Part shown: positions 16,621 through 23,828 of the stretch, piece by piece | Numbering within the stretch: the stretch's first letter is position 1 | How the letters are laid out: each line of letters opens with the position of its first letter | NCBI GenBank assembly: GCA_035444285.1 | Contig: DAOMOK010000011.1 | Coordinates: 167,555-231,554, forward strand | DNA length: 64,000 bases | DNA from: CAADGU01 sp035444285 | GTDB lineage: Bacteria > Chloroflexota > Anaerolineae > Promineifilales > Promineifilaceae | Reading direction: 5' to 3' | The notes under the pieces: generated by a model | What the model saw: only the letters and a program-made list of their open reading frames with translations | Told to the model about the DNA's origin: nothing | Database searches by the model: none | Translations under genes and position numbers: made by a program

Positions 16621-16778
16621 TGTAGGGGCGAGGCGGTTGGGGTTGGCCTGGTCTGATCACCAACACGTCATCCCCAACCGCCTCGCCCTGGTGGTTGGCG
16701 AAACCCAAATGGGGCGAGGCAACCGGTGACAAGGCAGCGCGTTTGCCCGATGGGAATCCCGGTTGCCTCGCCCCTACA
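16621..16778. mobile_element. 158-bp MITE-like element with nested hairpins
   Basis: The termini TGTAGGGGCGAGGC (16621-16634) and GCCTCGCCCCTACA (16765-16778) are perfect 14-bp inverted repeats. Inside are two further perfect stems: 16626-16642 with 16672-16688 (17 bp) and 16711-16726 with 16759-16774 (16 bp). No reading frame is credible. Classing it as a non-autonomous mobile element is inferred from structure; no flanking target duplication was confirmed. Confidence 0.65.
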
Positions 16779-16790
16779 ATTTGGTCACGC

Positions 16791-16824
16791 AGACCCTAAG
16801 GGTTTCTAAAAACCCTTAGGGTCT
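16791..16824. terminator. 15-bp perfect hairpin upstream of the mazEF pair
   Basis: AGACCCTAAGGGTTT (16791-16805) and its exact complement (16810-16824) flank a 4-base loop, with a T-rich tail shortly after. It insulates the toxin-antitoxin promoter from upstream transcription. Confidence 0.8.
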
Positions 16825-16872
16825 TTGTTGGCTTTTTTACAAAAGACCCTATAATGCGCCCCAAGATTGGGG
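16825..16872 (+). promoter_or_regulatory. mazEF promoter with a dyad at the transcription start
   Basis: TATAAT at 16850-16855 with a poor -35 TTGTTG at 16825-16830 (19-base spacing). Immediately downstream is the perfect dyad CCCCAA-GA-TTGGGG (16859-16872), placed over the likely start site as an autoregulatory operator for the antitoxin would be. Confidence 0.5.
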
Positions 16873-16905
16873 TTGTTTTTTAGGGATAATTTCTGGGTGA
16901 ATCAC

Positions 16906-17139
16906 ATGCAACAGGCAAAATTTAGTCTCACACCTTCACTTGTTGAGTTTTTGAACCACTATAAACAATATGGTTTCAAGGATAAAAGCTCGATGGTTCA
17001 GGCCGCTTTGATAGAGCTTAAAAAGGAAATTGAGCAAGAAAATTTGAAGCAGTCGGCCGATTTGTATGCGGAACTTTATGCCGAGGATGAGGAGTTGCAA
17101 GAATTGACACATACGGCCGTGACAGGATGGCCTGAATGA
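16906..17139 (+). CDS. MazE-like antitoxin
   Basis: A 77-residue acidic small protein. The first half looks like a DNA-binding antitoxin segment (SLTPSLVEFLNHYKQYGFKDKSSMVQAALIEL, a ribbon-helix-helix-like pattern given here in parts: SLTPSLVEFL, KDKSSMVQAALIEL). The Glu-rich tail would wrap the toxin. The stop overlaps the toxin start by four bases (ATGA), a typical antitoxin-first arrangement. The ATG at 16906 is preferred over an in-frame TTG at 16867 because the extra residues lie over the operator dyad. Base composition is lower in G+C than the neighbours, which fits horizontal transfer. Confidence 0.75.
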   Translation: MQQAKFSLTPSLVEFLNHYKQYGFKDKSSMVQAALIELKKEIEQENLKQSADLYAELYAEDEELQELTHTAVTGWPE

Positions 17140-17492
17140 CAACGTTAAAGCGCGGTATGGTCATTGATGTTGACCTCGACCCCACGCAGGGGTCAGAAAC
17201 CGGCAAGGTACGTCCCTTTGTCATCGTGACCAATAATGTCTATAACGAGCGTGTGCCGGTGATTCAGGTTGTGCCCATTACGGCCTGGAATGAAAAGAAA
17301 AGCCGGATCAAAACAAATGTTGAATTGTTGCCCAATAACGAAAATGGCTTATCCAAGCAATCCATTGCCGACTGCTTGCAAACGCGCCCGATAGATCATC
17401 GTTTTAGACTGGTTAAGATTCGAGGGAAACTGAACGCCGCGGAAATGAGAAAAATAGATGAGGCGATAAAGATAGTTTTTGCGCTTCAATAA
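17136..17492 (+). CDS. MazF/PemK-family endoribonuclease toxin
   Basis: A 118-residue toxin of the PemK/MazF family, which cleaves mRNA at short sequences until neutralised by its antitoxin. Signatures are KRGMVIDVDLDPTQGSETGKVRP (in parts: the RG...DLDPTQGSE loop and KVRPFVIV), VVPITAW and a late LVKIRGKL. The catalytic Arg in KVRPFVIV and the Thr in PIT are in place, so it looks intact. It is coupled to the antitoxin by a 4-base overlap and is A+T-richer than its surroundings. Confidence 0.9.
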   Translation: MTTLKRGMVIDVDLDPTQGSETGKVRPFVIVTNNVYNERVPVIQVVPITAWNEKKSRIKTNVELLPNNENGLSKQSIADCLQTRPIDHRFRLVKIRGKLNAAEMRKIDEAIKIVFALQ

Positions 17493-17681
17493 ACCGCAAC
17501 GGCCGTACCCCCACCTCTTACATCTCCCACATTACCTTTGCCCGCCGGACAGTGGCGTTTTGTCATGTGCCTGCCACCACGCGGCAAGATATAATACGGC
17601 CGTGATCCCACCCGATCACCCACTATTTTTAAGAACCTACAGCGCGCCCGGCGCGCCCCATACCCCCACAAGGAGTGAACC

Positions 17682-19247
17682 ATGACCGAACGTAAAAAAT
17701 TCAAAGTAACCTATTCCACCCTGGCCAGCCCAGACCCGCTGCTGCACCAGTATTATGAAGAAGCAGTCGAGCAGGCCAAAGCTGACTTTGGCAAAACCTA
17801 CCCCATGTTCATCAACGGGCAGGAAGTGTACACCGACAAAACCTTTGAAAAGCGCAGCCCGGTGAACCTGGATTGGCTGATGGGCCATTTTCAGAAGGGC
17901 ACACAGGAGCATGTGAACGCGGCCGTAGCCGCCGCCCGCGCCGCCTTCCCCGCCTGGAGCGGCCGTCCCTGGCAAGAGCGCGTGGCCATCCTGCGTAAAG
18001 CGGCCGACCTGATGAGCGACCGCCTCTTTGAAATGGGGGCCAACATGAGCCTGGAAATCGGCAAGAACCGACTGGAAGCGATGGGCGATGTGGAAGAAAC
18101 GGCCGACCTCTTCCGCTACAACTGCGACGCCATTGAGAAAAACAACAACTTCAACTTCCCCCTGCTCTCCGAAAGCGACAAACACCACAACCGTAGTATG
18201 CTCAAACCCTACGGCGTCTGGGTGGTCATCTCCCCGTTCAACTTCCCCGGCGCATTGGCCGGTGGGCCGACCAGCGCCGCCCTGGTGGCGGGCAATACCG
18301 TCGTCCTCAAACCGGCCACCGATACCCCGCTGACCGCCTGGTTTATCACCCAATGCCTGCGCGACGCGGGCATACCGGATGGCGTCTTCAACTTCCTCAC
18401 CGGTGGTGGCAGCGTCGTCGGGCAAGGGCTGATTGACCATCCCGGCGTAGACGGCATCACCTTCACCGGCAGTTATGACGTGGGTATGCACATTATTCGC
18501 TCGTTTGCCAACGGCCGTTACCCCCGCCCCGTCATCGCCGAAATGGGCGGCAAAAACCCGACCATCATCAGCAAAAAAGCCGACCTGGACAAAGCGGCCA
18601 CCGGCGTCATGCGCTCCGCCTTTGGCCTGCAAGGGCAAAAATGCTCCGCCTGCTCCCGCGTCTACGTTCACCACAGCGTCAAAGAGCAGTTCATGGGCAA
18701 ACTGCTAGACCAGACCGGCCAGATCAACGTCGGCGACCCCACCGTCAAAGAGAACTGGATGGGGCCGGTGGCCAACAAGGGCGCGTTTGAAGATTACAAA
18801 CGTTTTGTGGCCGACCTGCACGCCAGCGGTGACGTGGTCTTTGGCGGCGAGGTGCTGGAAGTAGGCAATGGCTACTACGTCGCCCCCACCATCGTAGACA
18901 ACCTGCCGCTCAGCCACGACCTGTGGAAAACGGAGATGTTCCTGCCCATCGTTACCGTCGCCGGTTACGAAGAGCTGGACGAAGCGATGGCGCTGGCGAA
19001 TGATGTGGATTATGGGCTGACGGCCGGTTTCTTCAGCGAAGACCAGGCAGAAGCCGAGTGGTTCCTGGACCGCATTGAAGCCGGTGTGGTGTACGTGAAC
19101 CGCGCTTCCGGGGCGACGACGGGCGCCTGGCCGGGCTACCAATCCTTTGGCGGCTGGAAAGGCAGCGGCAGCACCGGCAAAGCCGCCGGCAGTTTCTACT
19201 ACGTGCAACAATATATGCACGAACAGAGCCAGACGGTGGTTGATTAG
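17682..19247 (+). CDS. 1-pyrroline-5-carboxylate (glutamate semialdehyde) dehydrogenase
   Basis: Oxidises glutamate gamma-semialdehyde to glutamate with NAD, the second step of proline and arginine breakdown. The 521-residue aldehyde dehydrogenase has the P5CDH-type features SPFNFPGALAGGPTSAALVAG, FTGSYDVG, EMGGKNPTII and the catalytic cysteine in GLQGQKCSACSRVYV. The late YVNRASGATTGAWPGYQSFGG marks the RocA/PruA-like branch. AAGGAGTG precedes the ATG. No proline dehydrogenase is next to it; a CoA-transferase follows after a hairpin-forming repeat. Confidence 0.92.
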   Translation: MTERKKFKVTYSTLASPDPLLHQYYEEAVEQAKADFGKTYPMFINGQEVYTDKTFEKRSPVNLDWLMGHFQKGTQEHVNAAVAAARAAFPAWSGRPWQERVAILRKAADLMSDRLFEMGANMSLEIGKNRLEAMGDVEETADLFRYNCDAIEKNNNFNFPLLSESDKHHNRSMLKPYGVWVVISPFNFPGALAGGPTSAALVAGNTVVLKPATDTPLTAWFITQCLRDAGIPDGVFNFLTGGGSVVGQGLIDHPGVDGITFTGSYDVGMHIIRSFANGRYPRPVIAEMGGKNPTIISKKADLDKAATGVMRSAFGLQGQKCSACSRVYVHHSVKEQFMGKLLDQTGQINVGDPTVKENWMGPVANKGAFEDYKRFVADLHASGDVVFGGEVLEVGNGYYVAPTIVDNLPLSHDLWKTEMFLPIVTVAGYEELDEAMALANDVDYGLTAGFFSEDQAEAEWFLDRIEAGVVYVNRASGATTGAWPGYQSFGGWKGSGSTGKAAGSFYYVQQYMHEQSQTVVD

Positions 19248-19251
19248 AATT

Positions 19252-19310
19252 ACGTGATGCGTGATGCGTGATACGTAAAAAACCCTTCACGCATCACGTA
19301 TCACGCATCA
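19252..19310. repeat. GTGATGC heptamers facing their complement
   Basis: ACGTGATGCGTGATGCGTG on the left and CACGCATCACGTATCACGCA on the right can fold into a long hairpin around AAAAAACCCTT, between the dehydrogenase stop and the CoA-transferase start. Confidence 0.8.
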
Positions 19311-19318
19311 CTTCCCCC

Positions 19319-20236
19319 ATGAACAAAACAATTACGATGCAAGAGGCGGTCAGTCATTTTGTAACTGATGGCAGCGTGGTCGCTATTGAAGGGTTTACGG
19401 CCTTCATCTGTTTTGCGGCCGCGCACGAGATTATTCGCCAGCAAAAGCGGGACTTGACACTGGTGCGCATGACGCCGGATTTGGTCTATGACCAGATGGT
19501 AGCGGCGGGCGTGGCGCGGAAGATGGTGTTCAGCTACCTGGGCAATCCCGGCGTGGGCAATCTGCACTGCATCCGCCGGGCAGTGGAAAAGGGCATTCCC
19601 CAGCCGTTGGAAGTGGAAGAGTATTCGCACTTTGGTATGGTCGGGCGCTATATTGCCGGGGCCAGCAAACTGCCCTTTTTCCCGCTGCGCAGCTACACCG
19701 CCACCGACCTGCCCAAAGCCAATCCGGACATCAAATTCTTGAGCAACCCCTACGGCGAAGACGAGATCGCCGTCGTGCCACCCATCAACCCGGACGTGGC
19801 CTTTTTGCACGCCCAACGCGCCGACGCGCAGGGCAATACGCAGTTGTGGGGGCTGTTGGGTATGCAAAAAGAGGTGGCCTTTGCCGCCAAGAAGGTGGTG
19901 GTGGTGGTGGAAGAGATTGTGGATGAGGAAATTATCCGCCGCGATCCGAACCGCACCTTGATTCCGGGGCTGGTGGTGGATGCGGTGGTGGTTGAACCAT
20001 ATGGGGCGCATCCCAGTTATGTGCAGGGTTATTACGACCGGGACAATACCGCCTACCTGGAATGGGATAAGATGTCCCGCGACCAGGCCAGCACGGAGGC
20101 GTGGCTGCAAGAGTGGGTGTACGGCGTTCCCAACCGGGCCGCTTACGTAGAAAAGCTGGGCCAGGAACGGCTGGCAACCCTGGCTCCCGGTGAATTGTGG
20201 GCGGAAGGGGTGAATTACGGCCGTTACGCTGCATAG
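19319..20236 (+). CDS. CoA-transferase subunit A (GctA/IpdA-like)
   Basis: A 305-residue alpha subunit of a family I CoA-transferase, which moves CoA between carboxylic acids. It shows the GSVVAIEGFTAF loop, KMVFSYLGNPGVGNLHC, the PLEVEEYSHFGM segment and NPDVAFLHAQRADAQGNTQ. The closest recognisable kin by pattern are glutaconate CoA-transferase and the steroid-ring hydrolase IpdA; the substrate cannot be told from sequence. The ATG at 19319 is chosen because the 17 extra upstream residues derive from the heptamer repeat. The partner subunit B is 760 bases downstream, beyond a toxin-antitoxin-like cassette. Confidence 0.88.
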   Translation: MNKTITMQEAVSHFVTDGSVVAIEGFTAFICFAAAHEIIRQQKRDLTLVRMTPDLVYDQMVAAGVARKMVFSYLGNPGVGNLHCIRRAVEKGIPQPLEVEEYSHFGMVGRYIAGASKLPFFPLRSYTATDLPKANPDIKFLSNPYGEDEIAVVPPINPDVAFLHAQRADAQGNTQLWGLLGMQKEVAFAAKKVVVVVEEIVDEEIIRRDPNRTLIPGLVVDAVVVEPYGAHPSYVQGYYDRDNTAYLEWDKMSRDQASTEAWLQEWVYGVPNRAAYVEKLGQERLATLAPGELWAEGVNYGRYAA

Positions 20237-20262
20237 GACACGTTGTCAACCTGCTCACTAAT

Positions 20263-20292
20263 TTGACGGCCTTTCCATACTTCTCTTACAAT
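20263..20292 (+). promoter_or_regulatory. Promoter of the DUF433/DUF5615 cassette
   Basis: TTGACG (20263-20268) and TACAAT (20287-20292) with an 18-base spacer lie just after the subunit A stop codon. The cassette thus brings its own promoter, which may also drive subunit B. Confidence 0.65.
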
Positions 20293-20321
20293 GACCGTAT
20301 TGTTTACAAAGGATGGTTGAT

Positions 20322-20639
20322 ATGACGCTCATGGTTAAAACACGCTATGAACACATTGTCCTGGATGAACAGGGCATTCCCAAAATTGCGGGCACAAACA
20401 CCAAAGTTATCGAAGTCGTTCTAGACAAAATCGCCTACGGTTGGAGTGCGGAAGAGATGCACAACCAACATCCTTACCTCTCATTAGGCCAGATTCATTC
20501 GGCGTTAGCTTATTATTGGGATCACCAGGAAACCCTGGATGCTGACATGCAACGCCGGTTAGAAGTTGTAGAAGAACTGCAAAAGGTGACGCCTCCCACA
20601 CCCTTTCAAGAGAAACTGCGCCAACAAGGCCTTCTATAA
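20322..20639 (+). CDS. DUF433-family putative antitoxin
   Basis: A 105-residue protein with the DUF433 pattern: YEHIVLDEQGIPKIAGTNTKV, then a helix-turn-helix-like stretch YGWSAEEMHNQHPYLSLGQIHSALAYYW (seen as AEEMHNQHPYLSLGQI). Proteins of this family are commonly paired with DUF5615 PIN-like proteins, as here. AAGGATGG lies nine bases before the ATG. It separates the two CoA-transferase subunit genes. Confidence 0.85.
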   Translation: MTLMVKTRYEHIVLDEQGIPKIAGTNTKVIEVVLDKIAYGWSAEEMHNQHPYLSLGQIHSALAYYWDHQETLDADMQRRLEVVEELQKVTPPTPFQEKLRQQGLL

Positions 20640-20640
20640 G

Positions 20641-20988
20641 ATGACTGTCAAACTGTATGTGGATCATCATGTGCCGCGTCCCATCACAGTGGGTTTGCGG
20701 ATTCGCGGTGTGGATGTGTTGACTGCCTACGAAGATAACAGCCATGAATTCCCCGACCCTGATTTGCTGGATCGAGCTGGAGATTTAGGGCGCGTGTTGT
20801 TTACCAGAGATGATGATTTGTTAAGTGAAGCGACTCGTAGGCAACGAGAAGGTATCTTTTTTCATGGCGTTATTTATGCTCATCAGCTGCGTGTTTCTAT
20901 AGGCGGCGCTATCCATGACTTGGAACTAATCGCCAAGGTCGGTGATCCAGAAGATTTTATAGAAACCGTGCAATTTCCACCGCTTTAA
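20641..20988 (+). CDS. DUF5615 PIN-like putative toxin
   Basis: A 115-residue PIN-like protein starting one base after the DUF433 stop. The acidic positions expected of the nuclease fold are present: YVDHHVP near the N-terminus, DVLTAYED, and LFTRDDDLL in the middle. Predicted to be an RNase toxin neutralised by the DUF433 partner (family inference). Eleven bases separate it from the CoA-transferase subunit B start. Confidence 0.85.
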   Translation: MTVKLYVDHHVPRPITVGLRIRGVDVLTAYEDNSHEFPDPDLLDRAGDLGRVLFTRDDDLLSEATRRQREGIFFHGVIYAHQLRVSIGGAIHDLELIAKVGDPEDFIETVQFPPL

Positions 20989-20998
20989 CGAGGCCTTT

Positions 20999-21751
20999 GT
21001 GAACAGTCTTGACTACTCTCCCTCAGAACTGATGATTGTGAACGCGGCGCGGGCGCTGAAGGGCAGCCGCGTCGTCTTTGTGGGCGTGGGGCTGCCCAAC
21101 ATCGCCTGTAATCTGGCGCAGCGCAGCCATGCGCCGGAACTGGAACTGGTGTATGAAAGCGGCGTCTATGGGGCGCACCCGGCGCGGCTGCCGCTTTCCA
21201 TTGGCGACCCGACGTTGGTGAGCGACGCCACCTCGGTGGTGAGCATGGCCGACCTGTTTATGTATTACTTGCAAGGGGGGCTGGTGGATGTGGCTCTGCT
21301 GGGTGGGGCGCAGATTGATAAGGTTGGCAATTTGAATACAACGGTGATTGGCGACTATGCCGCGCCGAAAACCCGCCTGCCCGGTTCCGGCGGTGCGTGC
21401 GAGATTGCCATTAACGCCCACAAGATTTTTATGATTATGCGCCTGAAAGGGCGCGCTTTTGTGGAGAAGGTAGATTTTGTTACCAGCCCAGGGCATACGC
21501 AGAACCGCACCGGCATCCCCGGTGGTGGCCCACAGTTGGTGATTACCGACCGGGCATTGTTTGACTTTGCCAATGCCGACCACGAGATGACCCTCATTGA
21601 AATTGCTCCCGGCGAAACGGTGGAATCCATTCAGGTAGACATCGGTTGGCCGCTGCGTATCTCCCCCAATCTGCGCGAGATGACGCCGCCAACCCAAGAA
21701 GAACTTCATATTGTGCGCCAGGAACTCGATCCATCTGGTTTATACCGCTAA
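20999..21751 (+). CDS. CoA-transferase subunit B (GctB/IpdB-like)
   Basis: A 250-residue beta subunit with the catalytic-Glu segment ELVYESGVYGAHP and with GVGLPNIACNLAQR. GSGGACEIAINAHK and FVTSPGHTQNRTGIPGGGP are also family-typical. It begins with GTG, with GAGG about six bases upstream. Normally subunit B directly follows A; here two toxin-antitoxin-like genes lie between, and a second toxin-antitoxin pair follows. Its transcription may depend on the cassette promoter at 20263. Confidence 0.88.
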   Translation: MNSLDYSPSELMIVNAARALKGSRVVFVGVGLPNIACNLAQRSHAPELELVYESGVYGAHPARLPLSIGDPTLVSDATSVVSMADLFMYYLQGGLVDVALLGGAQIDKVGNLNTTVIGDYAAPKTRLPGSGGACEIAINAHKIFMIMRLKGRAFVEKVDFVTSPGHTQNRTGIPGGGPQLVITDRALFDFANADHEMTLIEIAPGETVESIQVDIGWPLRISPNLREMTPPTQEELHIVRQELDPSGLYR

Positions 21752-21758
21752 AAAATGC

Positions 21759-21799
21759 CAGAATATATTGACTTAGTCCGATGACTTAGCTATATTCTG
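21759..21799 (+). promoter_or_regulatory. Leaderless promoter and operator of the Phd/VapC pair
   Basis: TTGACT (21768-21773) and TATATT (21791-21796) have the ideal 17-base spacing. A 9-bp inverted repeat brackets them: CAGAATATA (21759-21767) just before the -35, and TATATTCTG (21791-21799) over the -10. The spacer also holds two GACTTAG copies. Transcription would begin at about the ATG at 21803, giving a leaderless mRNA. Confidence 0.7.
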
Positions 21800-21802
21800 C
21801 CT

Positions 21803-22033
21803 ATGGCTCAAGTTACCATTCACGAAGCAAAAACACATCTCTCAAGGCTCATCCAACAGGCATTAGCGGGTGAAGAAATCGTTATTGCTAAAGGCAAACA
21901 GCCCCTTGTTAAATTAGTTGCCCTGCCTGAAGCTCGTTCACAACGGCGCATAGGGCATGCAAACGGGGTTATCCTTTACATGGCCGACGATTTTGATGAT
22001 CCCTTACCAGAATTTCAGGACTACGTGATGTGA
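21803..22033 (+). CDS. Phd/YefM-family antitoxin
   Basis: A 76-residue antitoxin: VTIHEAKTHLSRLIQQALAGEEIVIAKGKQPLVKLV is the canonical Phd/YefM DNA-binding fold (seen as HEAKTHLSRLIQQALAGE and IAKGKQPLVKL). An acidic tail DDFDDPLPEFQDY would block the toxin. It overlaps the toxin start by four bases. The promoter at 21759-21799 probably makes it leaderless and self-repressed. Confidence 0.92.
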   Translation: MAQVTIHEAKTHLSRLIQQALAGEEIVIAKGKQPLVKLVALPEARSQRRIGHANGVILYMADDFDDPLPEFQDYVM

Positions 22034-22413
22034 ACTTATTATTGGATACGCATACTTTTCTCTGGAGTGTAAATGGGGGGCCATTAAGTGCTGCTGTCCG
22101 TGACGCCTTTCTCGATCCAGAAAATACATTATTCTTGAGCATGGTCAGTTATTGGGAAATTTGTGTCAAGGTAGGTATTGGGAAGCTAGTATTGGCTGAA
22201 AACTGGGCGGAACAATTTGATGCGGAGATAGCGGCCAATGGCATTCGTTGGCTGCCAATAGAACCGGAGCATTGTCGTAAGATTCTTGAATTACCGCCCA
22301 TTCATCAAGACCCATTTGATCGCCTGTTGATTGCTCAGGCTATATGTGAAAAGATGCAGATAGCCACGGCAGATCGTTATTTTTCGGGTTATCCGGTAGT
22401 GGTGATATGGTAA
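22030..22413 (+). CDS. PIN-domain (VapC-type) toxin
   Basis: A 127-residue PIN ribonuclease starting with GTG within the antitoxin stop (GTGA overlap). The acidic catalytic set is visible: LLLDTHTFLW at the N-terminus, SYWEICVKVGIGKL, and QDPFDRLLIAQA followed by IATADRYF. All expected acids are present, so it appears active. It belongs to the branch of PIN toxins that pair with Phd antitoxins. Confidence 0.92.
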   Translation: MNLLLDTHTFLWSVNGGPLSAAVRDAFLDPENTLFLSMVSYWEICVKVGIGKLVLAENWAEQFDAEIAANGIRWLPIEPEHCRKILELPPIHQDPFDRLLIAQAICEKMQIATADRYFSGYPVVVIW

Positions 22414-22450
22414 GGCAAACACTTATTACTGTTCCGGGTGCTGGTAAACC

Positions 22451-23779
22451 ATGACTCTTTATAAACACCCCCACGGCCGTGTCTTTTATCGCAAGATGAA
22501 TCACGGCCGTCCCCAAATTTCACATGGCGATGGCATTTACCTCTACGATGAAAGCGGCAAGCGGTACCTGGATGGTTCTGGGGGGCCGCTGGTGGTGAAT
22601 GTCGGTCACGGCCGTAGCGAAGTCGTCCAGGCCATGGCCACCCAGGCCCACCGCGCCGCCTACGTCCATGCCCTCATGTTTACCAGCCAGCCAGTGGAGC
22701 AATTGTCGGCCGAACTGGCCGAAGTTGTGCCCATGCCGGACGCCCGTTTCTTCTACCTGAGCAGTGGCTCGGAAGTGGTGGAAGGGGCCATTAAACTGGC
22801 GCGGCAGATTCAACAGGCAAGAGGAGAAAACAATCGGCATCTCGTAGTCGGTCGCTGGCAAAGTTATCACGGCATGACGTTAGGCGCGCTGGCTGTGAGT
22901 GGGCGGCCCGGATTGCGCGCCCCGTACCTGGACATGCTGCGCGACATGCCGCATATCGCCCCGCCCTACACCTACCGCGACCCGGTTAGCGGTGTGGAAG
23001 CAGCCAACCGGCTGGAAGCGGCCATATTGGAACAGGGCGCTGACAAAGTGGCGGCCTTCATCGCCGAACCAATCAGTGGCGCCAGCCTGGGCGCGGCCGC
23101 GCCGCCGGATGATTATTGGCCGCGCATCCGCCAGATTTGCGACCAATACGGCGTGCTGCTTATTGCCGATGAGGTGCTGGTGGGGTTGGGGCGTACCGGC
23201 AAATGGTGGGGCATTGACCACTGGCAGGTGCAGCCAGACATTTTGATCACATCTAAGGGGCTGGCAGGCGGTTATTTTCCGCTTGGTTTTATTGCCGCGA
23301 AGCACGAGGATGTGGAACTGATTCGCCAGAAATTTGGCGACTGGAATCATGGTGGCACGTTTAGCCACCATGCCGTTGGCTGCGCCGCCGCTTTAGCCAC
23401 GCTGCACATCATCCAGCGCGAAGGGCTGGTGGAGAATTCGGCGCAGATGGGTACTCTGATGGGGCGGTTATTGCGCGAAGCACTAGGCGACCATCCGAAC
23501 GTGGGCGATATTCGCGGGCGAGGGCTGTTTTGGGGGATTGAACTGGTGCAGGACAGGGAGAGCAAACGGCCGTTTCCGGCCACAGACCATCTAGACTGGC
23601 GCATTTGGGAGCGGGCGTTTGCGTTGGGGTTGGTGGTGTATCATTCGCAGGGGTGCGCCGACGGCCGTGACGGAGACATCATTATGCTGGGGCCGCCCCT
23701 CATTGTGGACGAGTTGCAAGTGACGGAAATGGTGGAACTGCTGGCGCAGGCACTGGGGGAAGTTATCGGTAATCGGTAA
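22451..23779 (+). CDS. Class III (PLP-dependent) aminotransferase
   Basis: A 442-residue fold-type I transaminase. It has GPLVVNVGHG near the N-terminus, SSGSEVVEGAIKLARQ, YHGMTLGALAVSGRP, the AEPISG loop, LIADEVLVGLGRTGKWW (Asp for the pyridine nitrogen) and the Schiff-base lysine in ITSKGLAGGYFPLG. The substrate is not evident; relatives act on omega-amino acids, ornithine or 4-aminobutyrate. The last residues VIGNR and the stop are encoded by the start of the TAATCGG heptamer array. It is the fourth gene after the CoA-transferase A subunit in the same direction. Confidence 0.9.
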   Translation: MTLYKHPHGRVFYRKMNHGRPQISHGDGIYLYDESGKRYLDGSGGPLVVNVGHGRSEVVQAMATQAHRAAYVHALMFTSQPVEQLSAELAEVVPMPDARFFYLSSGSEVVEGAIKLARQIQQARGENNRHLVVGRWQSYHGMTLGALAVSGRPGLRAPYLDMLRDMPHIAPPYTYRDPVSGVEAANRLEAAILEQGADKVAAFIAEPISGASLGAAAPPDDYWPRIRQICDQYGVLLIADEVLVGLGRTGKWWGIDHWQVQPDILITSKGLAGGYFPLGFIAAKHEDVELIRQKFGDWNHGGTFSHHAVGCAAALATLHIIQREGLVENSAQMGTLMGRLLREALGDHPNVGDIRGRGLFWGIELVQDRESKRPFPATDHLDWRIWERAFALGLVVYHSQGCADGRDGDIIMLGPPLIVDELQVTEMVELLAQALGEVIGNR

Positions 23780-23826
23780 ACGGTAATGGGTTGTCCGATT
23801 ACCGATTACCGATTACCGATTACCAT
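23766..23826. repeat. TAATCGG heptamers facing CGATTAC heptamers
   Basis: GGTAATCGGTAAACGGTAAT on the left is followed after GGGTTGT by four CCGATTA units on the right, forming a hairpin. The left units are the last codons of the aminotransferase gene. Confidence 0.85.
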
Positions 23827-23828
23827 CT

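Noticed and set aside
17637..18674. A 345-residue minus-strand open frame
   Set aside because: Antisense to the aldehyde dehydrogenase gene and without a family pattern.
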